Shown piece by piece: positions 23,139 through 35,707 of a DNA stretch of 64,000 bases. The notes under the pieces were generated by a model, which worked only from the letters and a program-made list of their open reading frames with translations, had not been told where the DNA came from and did not search any database. How positions within the stretch are numbered: the stretch's first letter is position 1; each line of letters begins with the position of its first letter. Made by a program: the position numbers and the translations under genes. Origin of the DNA: Sipunculus nudus (Eukaryota; Annelida; Sipuncula; Golfingiida; Sipunculidae); NCBI GenBank assembly GCA_026874595.1, contig CM049318.1, forward strand, positions 24,939,456-25,003,455, in the 5' to 3' direction.

Positions 23139-25261
23139 TCACAAGTCGAATCATAATTTTGGGACATTGAATATTTCAAATCTACAGATCTCGATATGTC
23201 ACCTTCGTTTAATGATTATGTTTTCATTTGGCTTTGATTTCTAACAAGCCTGTACTAATAACTGACAGTTGCTTCTGAGGGCATGTTATCCTAAGTAGTT
23301 ATAAACTAAGCGTTATTCATAACCAGTCGTTTTGGCAATTGAGCGAGGTTATCTCGAGACTAAATTTTGCCATTAAGTCATATAAGCCATATAAGTTGAT
23401 ACCCCTACCATAGGTTTTCCAGTTTTTGAAAACCAATGTTGTTTGTGCCGCAAGTGAGCACAATGTATTGATTTATCCCTTGTTCTCCCAAAACATATTT
23501 TTGGGGAATTTCGTTGTTTTACAAAATTATGGGTTTAAAAATTTATCAGTGATGATTCTGTCAACCCTAAACAGACAGAAAAAAATATATTTTATAAATA
23601 TAAATGATGGTTATGAGTATCAAGGTCAAAATAAAACCCTAAATCTGACAATTTAGGTATCATTCTATAATGTTTCGAATTAATAATCATCATAAATGTT
23701 GTAAAGCAATGGAAATTTTTCGTTTTATAATTCAGGATGTTTCTGTGCTTTATGTCTTCATTTTAAAGCAGGTCCGTCAATAATAGGGATATGTTGGTTT
23801 ATATACCCCCCTCCACATACTGGAAAAATAATACCTTATTTTCTTAAACATTATACTTGATATAAATGTATTAGGAATGCGATACATATGTATATCTGAT
23901 ATGTCACACGAATGCTAATAATTCTTTTTGTCTGACATACGTTGAAAAGATGTATATATGTGTGCGTGTGTGTACGCGCGTGTGTGTGAGTGTGTGTATG
24001 AGGTTGTGTGTATGTGTCTGCGAGCCCCCCCCCCCGGAAGATAAATTGGCGCCGCTGTTTGAGTTTGTAGGTACAGCATAGCCCGTAAAATCTTTTATGG
24101 TGACGACGCCCAATCCAAATTTTTAAATAGTTAACATTTTCAGATTACCTTGCATGTATTCTGATGAAACTAAATGGCCACCTGTAATCAGTAGCGGTCG
24201 ATAAAATATTTTCTATCTATGGCTAAATTGTGACATAGTTAAAATTCTATAAGTAACCTTAACATTTGACAATTTCTAATATTTGTTTTTGCAATTTATC
24301 ATTTTCTTTCCTTTATTGATGCTATGTTTAGAATTCAGGGTCTTGTATATCGACAAAATGCAAATTTTGCTATGTTTCAAAATTTCAAAACACACCTCAT
24401 TTCCCTCACAGTATAGTCCGTAATTTTTTTTGGATTGACCACGCCCAAATCAAATTTTCAAATAGTTAACATTTCCACATTATCTTGCATGCTATTGAAT
24501 TTTAGGGTTTGTTTATGCAATATATTATTTTATCCTTTATTGATGCTATGTTTGTAAGATACGTCACGACTATTGATAAGCAACTCTATTTATATCTTAG
24601 AAGACTTTGTTGGCATACAGCTCAAATTAAGCAAAGTAGAAGATGAGAAATATTACTGCGCTCACAGCTTTCGCTGATTTGTTTTAGTTCAACAATGCTT
24701 GACAAAGACCTAACTGAAAAATTTAAAGTTTGTGTTTCATCAAATATGTACTGAAAATGTAACAGACCCGATCATGTTCATCATCGTGTATTGTGATATT
24801 AAAAGCAATATCTTTTTTTAAAGTAAAAATGATCCCGTTTTACAATCAGCCTCCCATTCGCTATTATATTATTCTTTGGGTCTGAACATTTTCCCAATAT
24901 TTTACATAGAGCCAGTCTTTATACATAGCTCATACTTTACAAAATATAAAGCAAAGTTCACTAAATTTTGTAAAGGAAAAGACCCAAAAAATATTTTGTT
25001 TATAGAACCTGTGACCTAAAATTAATTGCATGAACATCTTGAAGAAATTTCTTTTATTCAGGTTAGCAGGTATATAGTTTTCTGACAAACGTTGATCCGC
25101 GCCATGTCTTTCTGTAAGGATGGCACATTATATTTCTTTTAAAGCTCTATTGTCCGATTGAACATACTTTGGGCAAAGTTTCGTACCAAATCTGAAAGTA
25201 ATGTGCCTCACCATTATCAGGATAAGGATGCAATTTCTTAAATAAAACATAAAACAGGGAA

Positions 25262-25292
<31 letters not shown>

Positions 25293-26021
25293 CGTCTCGT
25301 AAATGTGCTTCTCCCGCTCTTCCTCGGGCAAATAAACTTTTTTTTATTTGATAAAGGTCAGATAAGTGCAGAAAAATAATATATATGTCCCGGCTTCATG
25401 TTCTGTGAATTGCAAACAGGTGTTAACAAGATATTATATGGCTACATTGCTTTAAAGATGGTAAGGATATTATTAATTTAACATATAAGAGTAACGAGGG
25501 GAGAGTCTGCAGAATAAATAAGGTAAATTTGGAATTTATTTGTGTGATCATAATCATAATGTATATATATATTTATATATATATGTGTGTGTATATATAT
25601 ATATGGGAATTAAATACAAAGTATTATTTCCAAAAGAAATTATTATCCTAGTGTCTGATGAACACCTGGATTTTTGGATGAATGTTTACTACAACACTGG
25701 TATGGTTATGCCCTCTGCGATTCTTCCCTTCTTATATTCATTTACATAACGACTGATAAATATGCCTTTTGGAGTGCCAGTGTTTTGTTAATATTTTCCA
25801 ACTTTTACATTTTATCCATTCATTCTAACCTTGGTGTACCCACACCAGACTGCACATATCTACCTAATGTTCAATGCTTATAGAGTTTAATCTAACACCT
25901 AGTTAAAGACTAGTCAGAGAGACTATTGGTCTGTTTGGACACTATGAGCAGGTAAAACCTGAGATAATCTTTAAACTGACAGACATGTATACATGTTGGC
26001 AGACTCTAAACACTGGCTGTG

Positions 26022-26023
<2 letters not shown>
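23139..26023. other. 3' flank of unit 2 with local rearrangement
   Basis: No gene. The stretch matches the exon-3-downstream block of other copies (for example 16.05-18.0 kb). About 24337-24404 is a displaced piece of intron 2 (compare 22410-22470), and about 24408-24560 repeats 24072-24300, so a local duplication has taken place. CA/TG-rich and poly-C tracts lie at about 23.96-24.04 kb, an A run of about 29 bp at 25259-25287, and mixed TA/TG repeats at 25.56-25.60 kb. Confidence 0.6.
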
Positions 26024-26056
<33 letters not shown>

Positions 26057-26059
<3 letters not shown>

Positions 26060-27158
26060 TGGAACCCCGCCTTGCGACCACCCCACAATTGCGACCACCC
26101 CGGAATTACGACCATTTTGCTTGGTCCCGAATTTTTTTTAAAAATTACGACCACCCCTGAATTCAGAATTACGACCAGATTTCCTGGCCCCAGCGCTAAT
26201 GCGACCCCGCTAATGCGACCACCGCCGAGAAGTACTACAACAACATTTGACACGAGTCAATTGGCTGCGTATTGTCACAGGCGTCTTAACGAAAGATCAA
26301 AGCGGGTGGCAAGGTTAATCTGGTCCCGCATATCTTCCCGACTCGGTGTCTTCGCTGAGACTTGTTGAGGTGTAGGTTATAGATCAAAGAGGGTAACCAT
26401 CGACCTGATTACTAAATGAGCCGGTCTGACCTGGGGTCAGATGCTAATTGCCCCTCAGTGATCACCTGTATTACAGCTACCCTAAGTGTGGGGTTGCGGG
26501 CTTAAAATTTCAACTCATCACATATAGTTCGATCCTCATTGGTAAAATTAACGACCTAGTAAATCCTAAATGTGTTCCTACCTTACTGACACTGAGTATT
26601 GAGCAGTCAGTAAAGTGTATAAATAAAGCTTGCATGGGGGGAAACCCTTCACATTAACTTGCCTTTTCTGATAGATCGTTGTCAGTTTATTTCTCTACTG
26701 GTTAAGTTTGCATTTAAATTGCTTGCTGTTAGGCAACCATGCCTCTGAAAGAGCTCCCTTTAAATGATAAAGTGGCGTTAATCAAGGCGGCAACACCACG
26801 CGCAGTCAGCACCAAATGGCTCAGCAGTTAAGCGTCGGGAAAACTCAAGTGCAAGCAATATATACTCAAGCGGAAGGCTAAATATATGACAGCCACGTAT
26901 TATGTTCAATATGCATTCAGTAGTTTGTAATTGTATTGCCTTAGTGTTATTATTTGTAAATCATCAGTCACTACGTATGTGTACATGTATATTAATTTTC
27001 ATCATGAATAAATATGTTCAGCTACACACAAAAACTCTGATACACATTAAATATCAGCGTGTTATATGCGACCACGGTAAGAGTTTCACAAATACGACCA
27101 CCCCCAAATTACGACCACTTTGCTCAGTCCTCAGGGTGGTCGTAATTGTGGGGTTCCA

Positions 27159-27161
<3 letters not shown>
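26057..27161. mobile_element. pogo/Tigger-type DNA transposon, internally deleted
   Basis: A 1105-bp element with terminal inverted repeats (CAGTGGAACCCC at the left end, GGGGTTCCACTG at the right, continuing imperfectly for about 28 bp) and flanking TA dinucleotides as target-site duplication. It sits inside a (TA)n tract. At 26738 a coding remnant begins MPLKELPLNDKVALIKAA. After a frameshift it continues QMAQQLSVGKTQVQ and then ILKRKAKYM, which together resemble the N-terminal CENP-B/pogo helix-turn-helix of Tigger transposases. The catalytic DDE region is missing, so the copy is non-autonomous. The terminal regions repeat an ATTACGACCACC motif several times. Confidence 0.82.
26738..26895 (+). 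pseudogene. Tigger-like transposase N-terminal remnant
   Basis: About 50 codons of a CENP-B-type HTH DNA-binding domain, broken by a TAA and a frameshift around 26827-26860. It shares the LIK...QLSVGKTQVQ pattern of the family. Only the DNA-binding start of the transposase remains within the inverted-repeat element. Confidence 0.65.

Positions 27162-27162
<1 letters not shown>

Positions 27163-27193
<31 letters not shown>
27163..27193. repeat. (TA)n continuing after the Tigger insertion, then (GA)n
   Basis: The TA tract at 26022-26056 resumes after the element and runs into a GA-rich tract at about 27193-27211. Confidence 0.9.
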
Positions 27194-27211
<18 letters not shown>

Positions 27212-27212
<1 letters not shown>

Positions 27213-28309
27213 CATGCATTTTCTTCTTAATTCCAGCTTGTATTCCCATCTAAATTGTATTAGAGATGGGTTCTTAACCAAATTTGCGGATACTCGGGCA
27301 TCACTGATTCCATTCTTTTATAGTTAAACAAAAGGAGGGGAAATTTTTGAACCACTTGTCGACCCAAAACTTGAACGAATCAACTTGTTACTTAAGAGGC
27401 ATGTTGTAAATTTGTAAAACAAGATGTCAATATATGTATACCTCATTTTCTAAACAATGTTGATTAGAACATCACTGCACTAAATTATTGACAATGTGTA
27501 ATAATTAAAAAATGCTGAAGGAATTGAAAGAACGGTTAAAACTACGAAAAGTAAATATAGAGTTAATTGTAACGTTACCATGTCAACACTGCTGTTTAAA
27601 ATTACTGGAATGCTAATCACAGATATGATAATACTATTGTTAAAAAATATATATTTATGTGGATGAGTAGATGGTAAAACAGTTTGCCAATATTTCATTC
27701 ATTTAAATGTTATGTTTTGCAAATATACCTCATTGAAGAAAATACTTCAATCATCAGAGGAAAGAAGGACACGCATGACGAAAAGAGAAATAATTTGACA
27801 CTAGTCTTAAGTGAATAAATGCTTAAGTCTACATATTTGTGTACATGTGTATCTGCGTGTGTTTGTGTATGTATTTATATGTGATTATGTGCACACATGT
27901 GTATAGGTTCGGGAGTTCTATATACTTCAATTTGGGTACCATTTAAAGATATTTTTTGCCTCTTCTTGTATGTATTTGGGAATAGGTAATTGTACAGGAA
28001 CATAATGTTTGTGGATGTGTTGTTTTGTCATATGTAGATATGTAAATTCTGTTGCATTAATAAAAAAATTTACACGAATCATTACAAAAACATCGATGAC
28101 GGGTTTTTTTGCAGTAAAAACGCGGGTCAGATCGAAAAACAGACCAGCGCTGTAGGACAACAAGGTTAATGGAAAAAAAGGCAACAGCTGCTCTAGATAC
28201 TAAGCGATCAGAATGAGAGTTACAGTCAATGATAGCAGTTGATAACACAGTACATTAACCGCTTTGTATAAGTTGTGTTTTTTTTTTGGCAGTATCACTA
28301 AATATCCAA
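27212..28309. other. 5' flank of unit 3
   Basis: Contains the shared 5' block (27.21-27.45 kb) and the pre-exon 1 block (about 28.06-28.30 kb), homologous to 19.94-20.16, 34.26-34.5 and 39.98-40.26 kb. About 27.48-28.03 kb is particular to this copy, and I recognise nothing in it. Confidence 0.6.
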
Positions 28310-28529
28310 ATGAATCAATTTGTCAGTTCCTTTTTCTTAGTTTCTTTAGGTTTTGTTTTAGGGATTATGGTCACCGTTCTCTCTAGAGAACCAGGAAATT
28401 TGAAGTTCAAAGGAATTGTTAATTCACGTCATCCAGAATTGGATGCCTCTGAAAAGCCTCTTGACATTACGGAGGAAACTCAGACAGAAAAAACTAATCC
28501 TGCGGATAAGGATCAAGGGTTTCATAAAG
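28310..28529 (+). CDS. C1GALT1: C1GALT1-like unit 3, exon 1 (signal anchor and stem)
   Basis: Residues 1-73, starting MNQFVSSFFLVSLGF. The hydrophobic anchor lies at about residues 7-23, followed by a charged stem rich in Glu, Thr and Lys. The ATG at 28310 matches the starts of units 1 and 5. An in-frame TTG further upstream is not needed. The GTGAGC donor begins at 28530 and leaves a phase 1 codon. The stem is four residues longer than in units 1 and 5. Confidence 0.8.
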
Positions 28530-30022
28530 GTGAGCCAAATATCAAAATTTAAACCAAGATATAAAGTGACTACTAGGTTCACCAAGAATTGCATTGCTTG
28601 CCAGGTTCCCAAAACATCTACGGAGCAACTTTGATATCTATAGGTGGACACCTCAAATGGAAAATTATGAATGGAAAACTCAGCTACATCTTTCTCAGAC
28701 ATCTCTGATACATACCTGTGAGAGGACATCTCTAATAAATACCTACGACTGAAAAACTAAGATAGATAGCTAGCATCCAATCATTAAGCAGGAAATTTCG
28801 AGATTACACATTTTGTATATATTTTTTACCAGTTCCCAACAGTTCCCCTTTTCTGAGGAGCAAGTCATCACTGAAGGAACTTTATTTTGTAACGTTATAT
28901 TGAAAAATTAATTATATATATATTTGTTTCATTAGCGTAAGATTAACCAGAAACCCTTTGAAATAAACAATAAAGCTGAAAAGTAAAGGGTTAACAAACT
29001 GACATCTGTATCTGATCCAGAGGTTGTTGTAGGAATTGGTTTTATAATAATAATCGATGATTAAAAAACAAAAACGACCGATGATTGATCATAATTTTAT
29101 TATTTTTATGTACTTTCATAATTACACTGAAAACTCATGTTAAGTACTACCTTAAATACTGAGCTCCATATATAGTTTAACATGAACATTAGTACTGAAA
29201 AAGAAAGCATCAAGCCACCAGCATCTAAGGTCGACTTGCCGTCGGACGAGTGTTGGCTGCGCAAGGTTCCGTTTTGATGCTGTTCCTTATTTTGTGTTCG
29301 TTTATCTCTGACAAGATTATACTCTTTGCATATGCATGCATGCATAATCGTTTTTAAGCGAGGTATACCTGTCTTCTGAAATTTTATAAAACAGGTGCCT
29401 CCCAAAAGGGAGAACATTATTTACAATTTACATCGAAGGACACACAGCCTTAGGTAAAGTCCACAAACTCCCTCAGGTTTAGGCGGGACGGATAGTCTTA
29501 AATGTTTTAAAAGCTGAAAATTTGGAAGTTCCATCGCCATATATTCTTTGGTATTTATAACTAGATGTTTGTAACCTTAGAGGGGTCTCTTAAAAAACAT
29601 TTGCTGACGGCCACAACTAATGAAAATCATGGAGAATCGGCTATGGAAGGTACGAACTGAGGTCAAGATACAAAATAAAATAGGTGCAAATCTTCCACCT
29701 TTTAAATAAGGTCAGTTCATGTAATCAACCATTGAGAGAGATCTCGGAAACACGGACAAAAGAAAGAAAGAGTAAAGAAAAAAATAAGGGAAGAAAATTA
29801 TAGTTCAACGTGTCTGTTACGAAATTTGCGAGGATGTACATCCTTTGACTTTCTGAATGTGTATCACAATATGATGTAACACGAAGGTTCCAGGTTGTTC
29901 TCGGTATTGAATGTCCCACGTTTGGAGACCGTTCTATGATCATGAAGTAAAAGAAATAGATAAAACAATATTTTTAAATATGTGTTCATGCTAAGCAAAA
30001 GTTTTTAATTATGATTTTGTAG
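28530..30022 (+). other. Intron 1 of unit 3
   Basis: A 1.5-kb intron with the 27-bp minisatellite at 28640-28770, a middle part matching 20.4-21.0 kb, 35.0-35.47 kb and 48.45-48.62 kb, and the conserved pre-exon 2 block at about 29833-29955. It ends in a TTTTGTAG acceptor. Confidence 0.7.
28640..28770. repeat. Degenerate 27-bp minisatellite, unit 3 copy
   Basis: About four imperfect 27-bp units in intron 1, orthologous in position to those of the other units. Confidence 0.75.
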
Positions 30023-30675
30023 CTGACGATGTCGAAGCGAGGCGTTTGTTTGAGAAAGTCAGGGTTTTTTGCTGGATAATGACGTCAGAGCAAAACCTTT
30101 ACAAGAGAGCTATTCACGTGAACGCCACGTGGGCAAAACGTTGTAACAAAGTCATGTATATGAGTGACAAAAACAATACTGAGTTTCCCGCCTTCGCTGT
30201 AAACGCCCCTCCCGGATTCCGTCACCGGACTGCTAGAACAATGAAGGTTTTCCAGTATCTCCATGACAACCACCAGGAAGACGCTGACTGGTTCATGAAA
30301 GCACACGACGACACGTACGTCATTTTGGAAAATTTGCGCTACATGTTATCTTATCATTCAAGTGAGAGCAAAATCTTCTTTGGGCATGTTCTCAAAGCAC
30401 ATACAAAACAGGGTTTCACCAGTGGAGGGGGAGCTTACGTCATCAGTAAAGCTGCTCTTAAGGCATTCGGAAGTGGAAAGCACAGAATGTGTGCTGAAGA
30501 TTATGGGTCCGAAGACATGCAGTTTGGTAATTGCATGTACAAATTACACATAAAACTAGGGGATTCAAGGGATATCTTGGGGAGGAGTCGATTTCATTCT
30601 TTTCCACCACAAATAATCATCCACGGAAATTATCCAGATTGGTATCTGGGGTATGACAAATACGGTGCTAAAGTG
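30023..30675 (+). CDS. C1GALT1: C1GALT1-like unit 3, exon 2, altered DXD motif
   Basis: Same 653-bp length, phases and motifs as unit 1 (CWIMTSEQN, NATWAKRCNK, SGGGAYV, CAEDYGSEDMQFGNCM, DSRDILGRSRFH) with an open frame throughout. The metal/UDP-binding motif reads AHDDTYV: His168 (CAC at 30304-30306) replaces the first Asp of the family's DDD. The NYS glycosylation site of units 1 and 5 is YHS here. In the GT31 family the DXD acidic residues coordinate Mn2+ and UDP-Gal, so activity may be reduced or lost. The last Asp pair is kept, so residual function cannot be excluded. The intact frame suggests either recent decay or selection for another role. Confidence 0.9.
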
Positions 30676-32089
30676 GTAAGTGCCAAACGGAATAATTATG
30701 CAATTCTTATATATCTGAAAATTTTCAAGTAATGGAGGAATGATAAATTTCCGGTCGGAATCACAGCTTTTTGTATATTTATTTATTTAATTATATCATT
30801 TTTGCGCTGCCATTGAAACTGGATTTACCTGCAACTTATTACACATATCTATTAGATATGCCATGTGTTAATCGAAGACACTAAGTACATGGGTTAAGAA
30901 ATTGCCAAACTCCGCTTATATAAGGTAAAATGTTATTGTGTATTCTGTGGAGGCTCGTGTTTTAGGACATACGCGGGATGCATGTTCCGTGACTCTAGCT
31001 AAAGGGAAGATCACAGATATAGAACCCTTATACGCAAGGCCCCTGATTAAATTCACTGAAGCCAACCATAAAATGATTTAATCGCTATTGGATTTTAAAT
31101 ATTGATTCCATACAGGAATCACATTTTAAAAAAGTCTCGAAAACATTTGTCTTCTATGTGTTTTTTACCAAACCATATACATTTATACATATATTTCATA
31201 AAAAGAATGATTTAGTTGTTGGTTAAACCAAACGCAAACGTATGGCAGACTGCGAATAGTACAGAGAAGTAATTGCATTACTATGTGTAGCCAAATGGCA
31301 ACCAGTTCAATCACCTACTTTATTTATGGATTGCAATTAGATCAAGAGTTTTTTTTGGTAAAAGCTTTCCTGTGTGAGCTTCTTATTGGTGACGTTGAAA
31401 TTAGTAACAGAGAGTCATATATCTGAAATCATCCAGAAGAGCGACATCTGTGGCTGAGAAGATGCTTAGTATATTTACATATCTAAATGTCCAGGTCTTG
31501 TATATCGACAAAAAATGCAAAGTTTGCTATATTTAAGAAAACACACCTCCTTTTCTATCGAAATTCCTGTTGGAAACTGTGGTTTGCATCTTATTTCACT
31601 TGACAATTCTATGCCCCATTTAGGTCTACCGACACTGTAACCGATAATGCGACCAGCGTCAGAATCAAATTGCATCTTGTTCTATTAACATCACTTTAAC
31701 GCTCGTTGTAGATGTAAATATTTTCGCCATTTTTGACGCCCTATAGCTTTCAGGTACGCTGTCACCTGACATAGACAACACAGATTGTTAGCTTTTTAGT
31801 ATCTTTCTGTCAACACCTACCATGTACGAGAAAAAAATCCGTTGTAACTCAGCACCTTGGAAAAGGCCCTGCATGCTAATTTTTTTTTAATTAACACAAG
31901 CAGGGCAGCACTAGTTAATTTTAAATGTATATAAATACTATTTTTATATATGAATATATATAAATACGTAAGTTTACATACAGGTTAATATACAAACACA
32001 CGCAGGCACACCCCCACATATATAAAGTGATTACAATTAAAACCTAGATCTTCCACAAGGTTTGGGTCATACGTAACATGTGTTTTCAG
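30676..32089 (+). other. Intron 2 of unit 3
   Basis: A 1.4-kb intron with GTAAGT donor and TTTTCAG acceptor. It contains the recurrent intron 2 block at about 31.08-31.68 kb and no identifiable inserted element. Confidence 0.7.
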
Positions 32090-32209
32090 GGAGCTGATCA
32101 CATGAGTGACTATCCTATATCGTTCCACTACATTAAGCCGGAGGACATGTACAACATGGAGTATTATGTGTACCAAATGAGACCGTACGGTATCTACTCC
32201 CAGCCCTAG
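32090..32209 (+). CDS. C1GALT1: C1GALT1-like unit 3, exon 3, ending at an early TAG
   Basis: Encodes GADHMSDYPISFHY and MYNMEYYVYQMRPYGIYSQP, then a TAG at 32207-32209. The sister copies continue five more codons to a TGA, which survives here at 32222-32224. The truncation removes only the extreme tail, after the conserved RPYG block, so the protein (about 330 aa) could still fold. The CC-to-HM replacement of this gene cluster is shared. Confidence 0.85.
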   Translation, partial: GADHMSDYPISFHYIKPEDMYNMEYYVYQMRPYGIYSQP

Positions 32210-33713
32210 AAGCTCAACAGATGACGACACAAGCTGAATAATATTTTATATTTGAGATATATTGGGGTCATTTGAATATTTTCAATCTAAAAATCTCGAT
32301 ACGTAACACCTTTCCATTCAGGTACCGGTGTGGTTGAAACTAATGGTGCAGCTGCCAAGTCTTAAAAAGGGCCATATTTAAGCTGATGCACCTTCAATAA
32401 ACATAACAAACTGAATTTGAAATAATTATTCGTTAGAATGTCCAGTTTTCTTAATAAATGTCGTGGTTGTCGCAGATGTACACGATTTATTAATGAGTCC
32501 TTTGTTCGCATATACATTTAGGTATTTCTTTATTGTTTTAAAGCATGTGCTTTGAGTATATCAACGATAATAACATCAATGATAAGATCAACGAAAATTT
32601 TCATAAACATGTATGGTGGTTATGAGTATCAAGATCGCGAACGTTTCTTCTTAATTTTGCATGGCAAATTTCTTTGAATTGTGTTATCTGTTGATATTAA
32701 ATGGCCAGCTGTAATCGGTAGTGGTCATGTCAGTTTTATGTGTTGGATACGGAATATTTTTCTTTCTGTGGTAAATTGGTGAGATAATTTAAAGACTATA
32801 AGTAACACAAACATTCGACAATTTCTTGGGGTTAGTTTATTAATTTTTTTTTCTTAACTGGTGCTGTGTTTGAAAGATTAGTCACGGCATTGGATTATAA
32901 AATCTACTTGACACCTAAGAAGACTTCGTTTGTATACAGGTCAAATTAGGCACTGTTAAAGATATGCACTATTATTGCGCTGAGATATTTCACTGATAAT
33001 GCAAAAAAACCGCCATGATTTTCAGTTTCTCTTTTTTTATGACGTTACCTCACTTGAATATATATTTCAATTTCCTATTGTGACCTTTATTTAAATCACA
33101 AGCTTCCTATTCATGTGACTTCCCCCACATATGTGGAGCTCATTTTAGTTCATTCACTGAGACAGCAGGTAATTTAAATCAGACATAACTTTAACATTTC
33201 ACATATAGAAACAATGTAATGTTTTCAGTTCAATAATGTTCGAGAAAGAACTAAGTGCAAATGCAAAATGTGTGCATCACCAAAATAATGTACTAAATAC
33301 ACAATGGACCTGATCATCTTTTTTTAAAAAAAAAGAGAAAGAAATGTTCATGTTTTACATTCAGCAAAGTCTATGGTTCCATGTATCTCCCCAACGATTT
33401 CATATTATTCGGGTTTGAGTCTTAACTTTTCACAGTCATTCACAAAGAGCTGGCCTTTATGCATAGTTGATACTATACAATATATGAAGCAAAGATCACT
33501 ATTATTTTGTTAAGGCCATAGACCCAATTAAATAGGTACTACATGAACTGTGATCCATACCTAAGTACATAAACATTTTGAAGAGATTTCTTTTATTTAG
33601 GTATGCAGATTTGTTTTCTTACACATACTGATCCGCTGTTCCCTCTAAAGCAGGGTGCATTATGTCTGCTTAAGATAAATTGTCCGATTGGACAAACCTC
33701 GGGCAAAATTTCG

Positions 33714-33747
<34 letters not shown>

Positions 33748-33764
33748 TACATAAAGACATAAAG

Positions 33765-33801
<37 letters not shown>

Positions 33802-34510
33802 AATTAAGAGAGAGAAAGAGACGTAGGGACCAACAGACAAAGAACACATACTGTTTCTTTTCTAGCATGCACAATATTTGAGTCAATGTCAGACCAGGCC
33901 GTCAGGTTTCTTGCTTGTATCTGTGCCGTGTACAGGTCTCCCGTTCACTCCCATGGTCATCTTGATACAAAAATAGGAAAAGATGCATTTTCTCCTTAAA
34001 TCCAGCTTGTTTTTCCTTATTATTTGTATTAAAAAGAAGTTCTTAACAAACTTTTCGGATATTCGGGATTCACTGATTCCAATCTTTTACAGTTTACAAA
34101 AGGAGGGGAAACATCCGTTCCTAATTTGCCCGGTCTATCTTGAAATAATGGCCCTAAATGTAAATTGTTACTTAAGAGGCATTTTGTTATTTTTAAGATA
34201 ATATATTAATATATGTTTACCCTTTTTCCTAAAAATATGATTAGAACATCATTGCGCTAAACTTTTGACATAAATCATTACATAACCATCGATGCAGGGT
34301 TAGTTTTTACAGTAAAATCGTGTCAGAACGAAAAACAGTCCAACGTTGAAGGGCAACAAGGTAAAGGGAAACAACGAAACATCTGCTCCAATTGCTAAGC
34401 AATCAGAATGAGGGAGAAGATCGATGACAGCAGTGCATCTACCAAACAGATGCCGCCTGACTATTGATAAAGGTGTTTTTTTTCATATTGCACATGTGGT
34501 ATCACTAACA
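32210..34510. other. 3' flank of unit 3 and 5' flank of unit 4
   Basis: About 32.24-33.7 kb is the exon-3-downstream block also seen at 16.05, 23.2 and 37.5 kb. (TA)n arrays lie at about 33715-33801. About 33.8-34.5 kb is the shared 5' flank leading to the unit 4 exon 1 remnant. No gene was found. Confidence 0.6.
33715..33801. repeat. Compound (TA)n arrays
   Basis: Two TA arrays separated by AAATAAATATACATAAAGAC-like sequence, at the junction between the 3' flank of unit 3 and the 5' flank of unit 4. Confidence 0.92.
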
Positions 34511-34849
34511 ATCTAAATTAATTGTTTTGTCGGTTCCTTTTTTCTTAGTTTCTTTAGGTGTTGGTTTAGGGAATATGGTGACCGTTCCTTCTAGAAAACT
34601 AGGATATTTGAAGTATAAATGAACTGTTTATTCACGATATTCAGAAATAAATGCCTCAAACGATTTTTTTTACATTACGAAGGAAACCCCGACAGAGACA
34701 GCTAATCCAGTGGATTTGGTTCATCGGGTTCTTAGAGGTGAGCCGTTTATTAAACTTTAACCAAAATTATAAAGTGACTATTATGTTTACCAAGAATTGC
34801 TTAGCTTACCAGGTTCCCTAAATACCTAGGAACAACTTTGATATCTCTA

Positions 34850-34990
34850 GGTGGCGAATATCTAAATATATCAAATAGATACCTATGAGATGATAACTTT
34901 CCACTTTTCAGTGGACATCTCTGATAAATACCTGTGAATGAACAACTCTGATAAATACCTGTGAGTAAACAATTAAGATAGAAAAATAGA
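34850..34990. repeat. Degenerate 27-bp minisatellite, unit 4 copy
   Basis: About five imperfect units (TCTGATAAATACCTGTGA then ATGAACAAC) in the relic intron 1. Confidence 0.75.
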
Positions 34991-35707
34991 ATCCCTGTGG
35001 TTATACATTTATTATATGTTTATTACCAGTTCTTTACAGTTCTCTCCCCTTTTCTGAGAGGCAAGTCATCCCTGCAGCAAATGTTTACATTCTGGTAACT
35101 ATATATTGAAAAATAATGAGATATTTGCGAATTAGCTTAAGATTAACGTAAATCAAGAGAGCCTCATAATTCTTCTGAAATATACAATAGATCTGAGGAG
35201 TAAAGTGTTAGCAAACTGATATCTTCATCTGATCCAGAGGTGTTGGTAGGAGTTAGCTTAATAAAACCTAATCGATTGTCGGTTATTATTTATGCACTTT
35301 CTTGATTATCCTGAAACATGATATATACTACTTAAATACTGACCCAGTATATTGTGATAAAAATTTACATAGGCATTAATAATCAAACCATCGGTCCACC
35401 CGCATCTAAGGTCTATATGCCGTCGGACGATCGTTGGCTGCGCAAGATTCCGTTTTGATACTGTTCCTTACTTGGTAAAATAACCTGGATTTAATCTCAA
35501 CCAAATGTGCGATGATGTATATCCTGTGACTCTTGGATTAGTATCCCATTATAACGGAACAAGAATGTTCCTGGATGTTCTTGGGATGGAATGTCCTTTG
35601 TTTGGAGACCGTTCTTTGAACATTAAGTAAAATAAAAAGATCAAAGGACTGAACTGAAATGGGTTTCCATGGCAAGCAAAGGTTTTTTTTTAATTGTGTT
35701 TTTGTAA

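Noticed and set aside
25259-25287. Long A run as a retroposon poly(A) tail
   Set aside because: No element body or target-site duplication was found on either side. Flanking DNA continues the array homology (compare about 10.1 kb), so it is probably a simple expansion.
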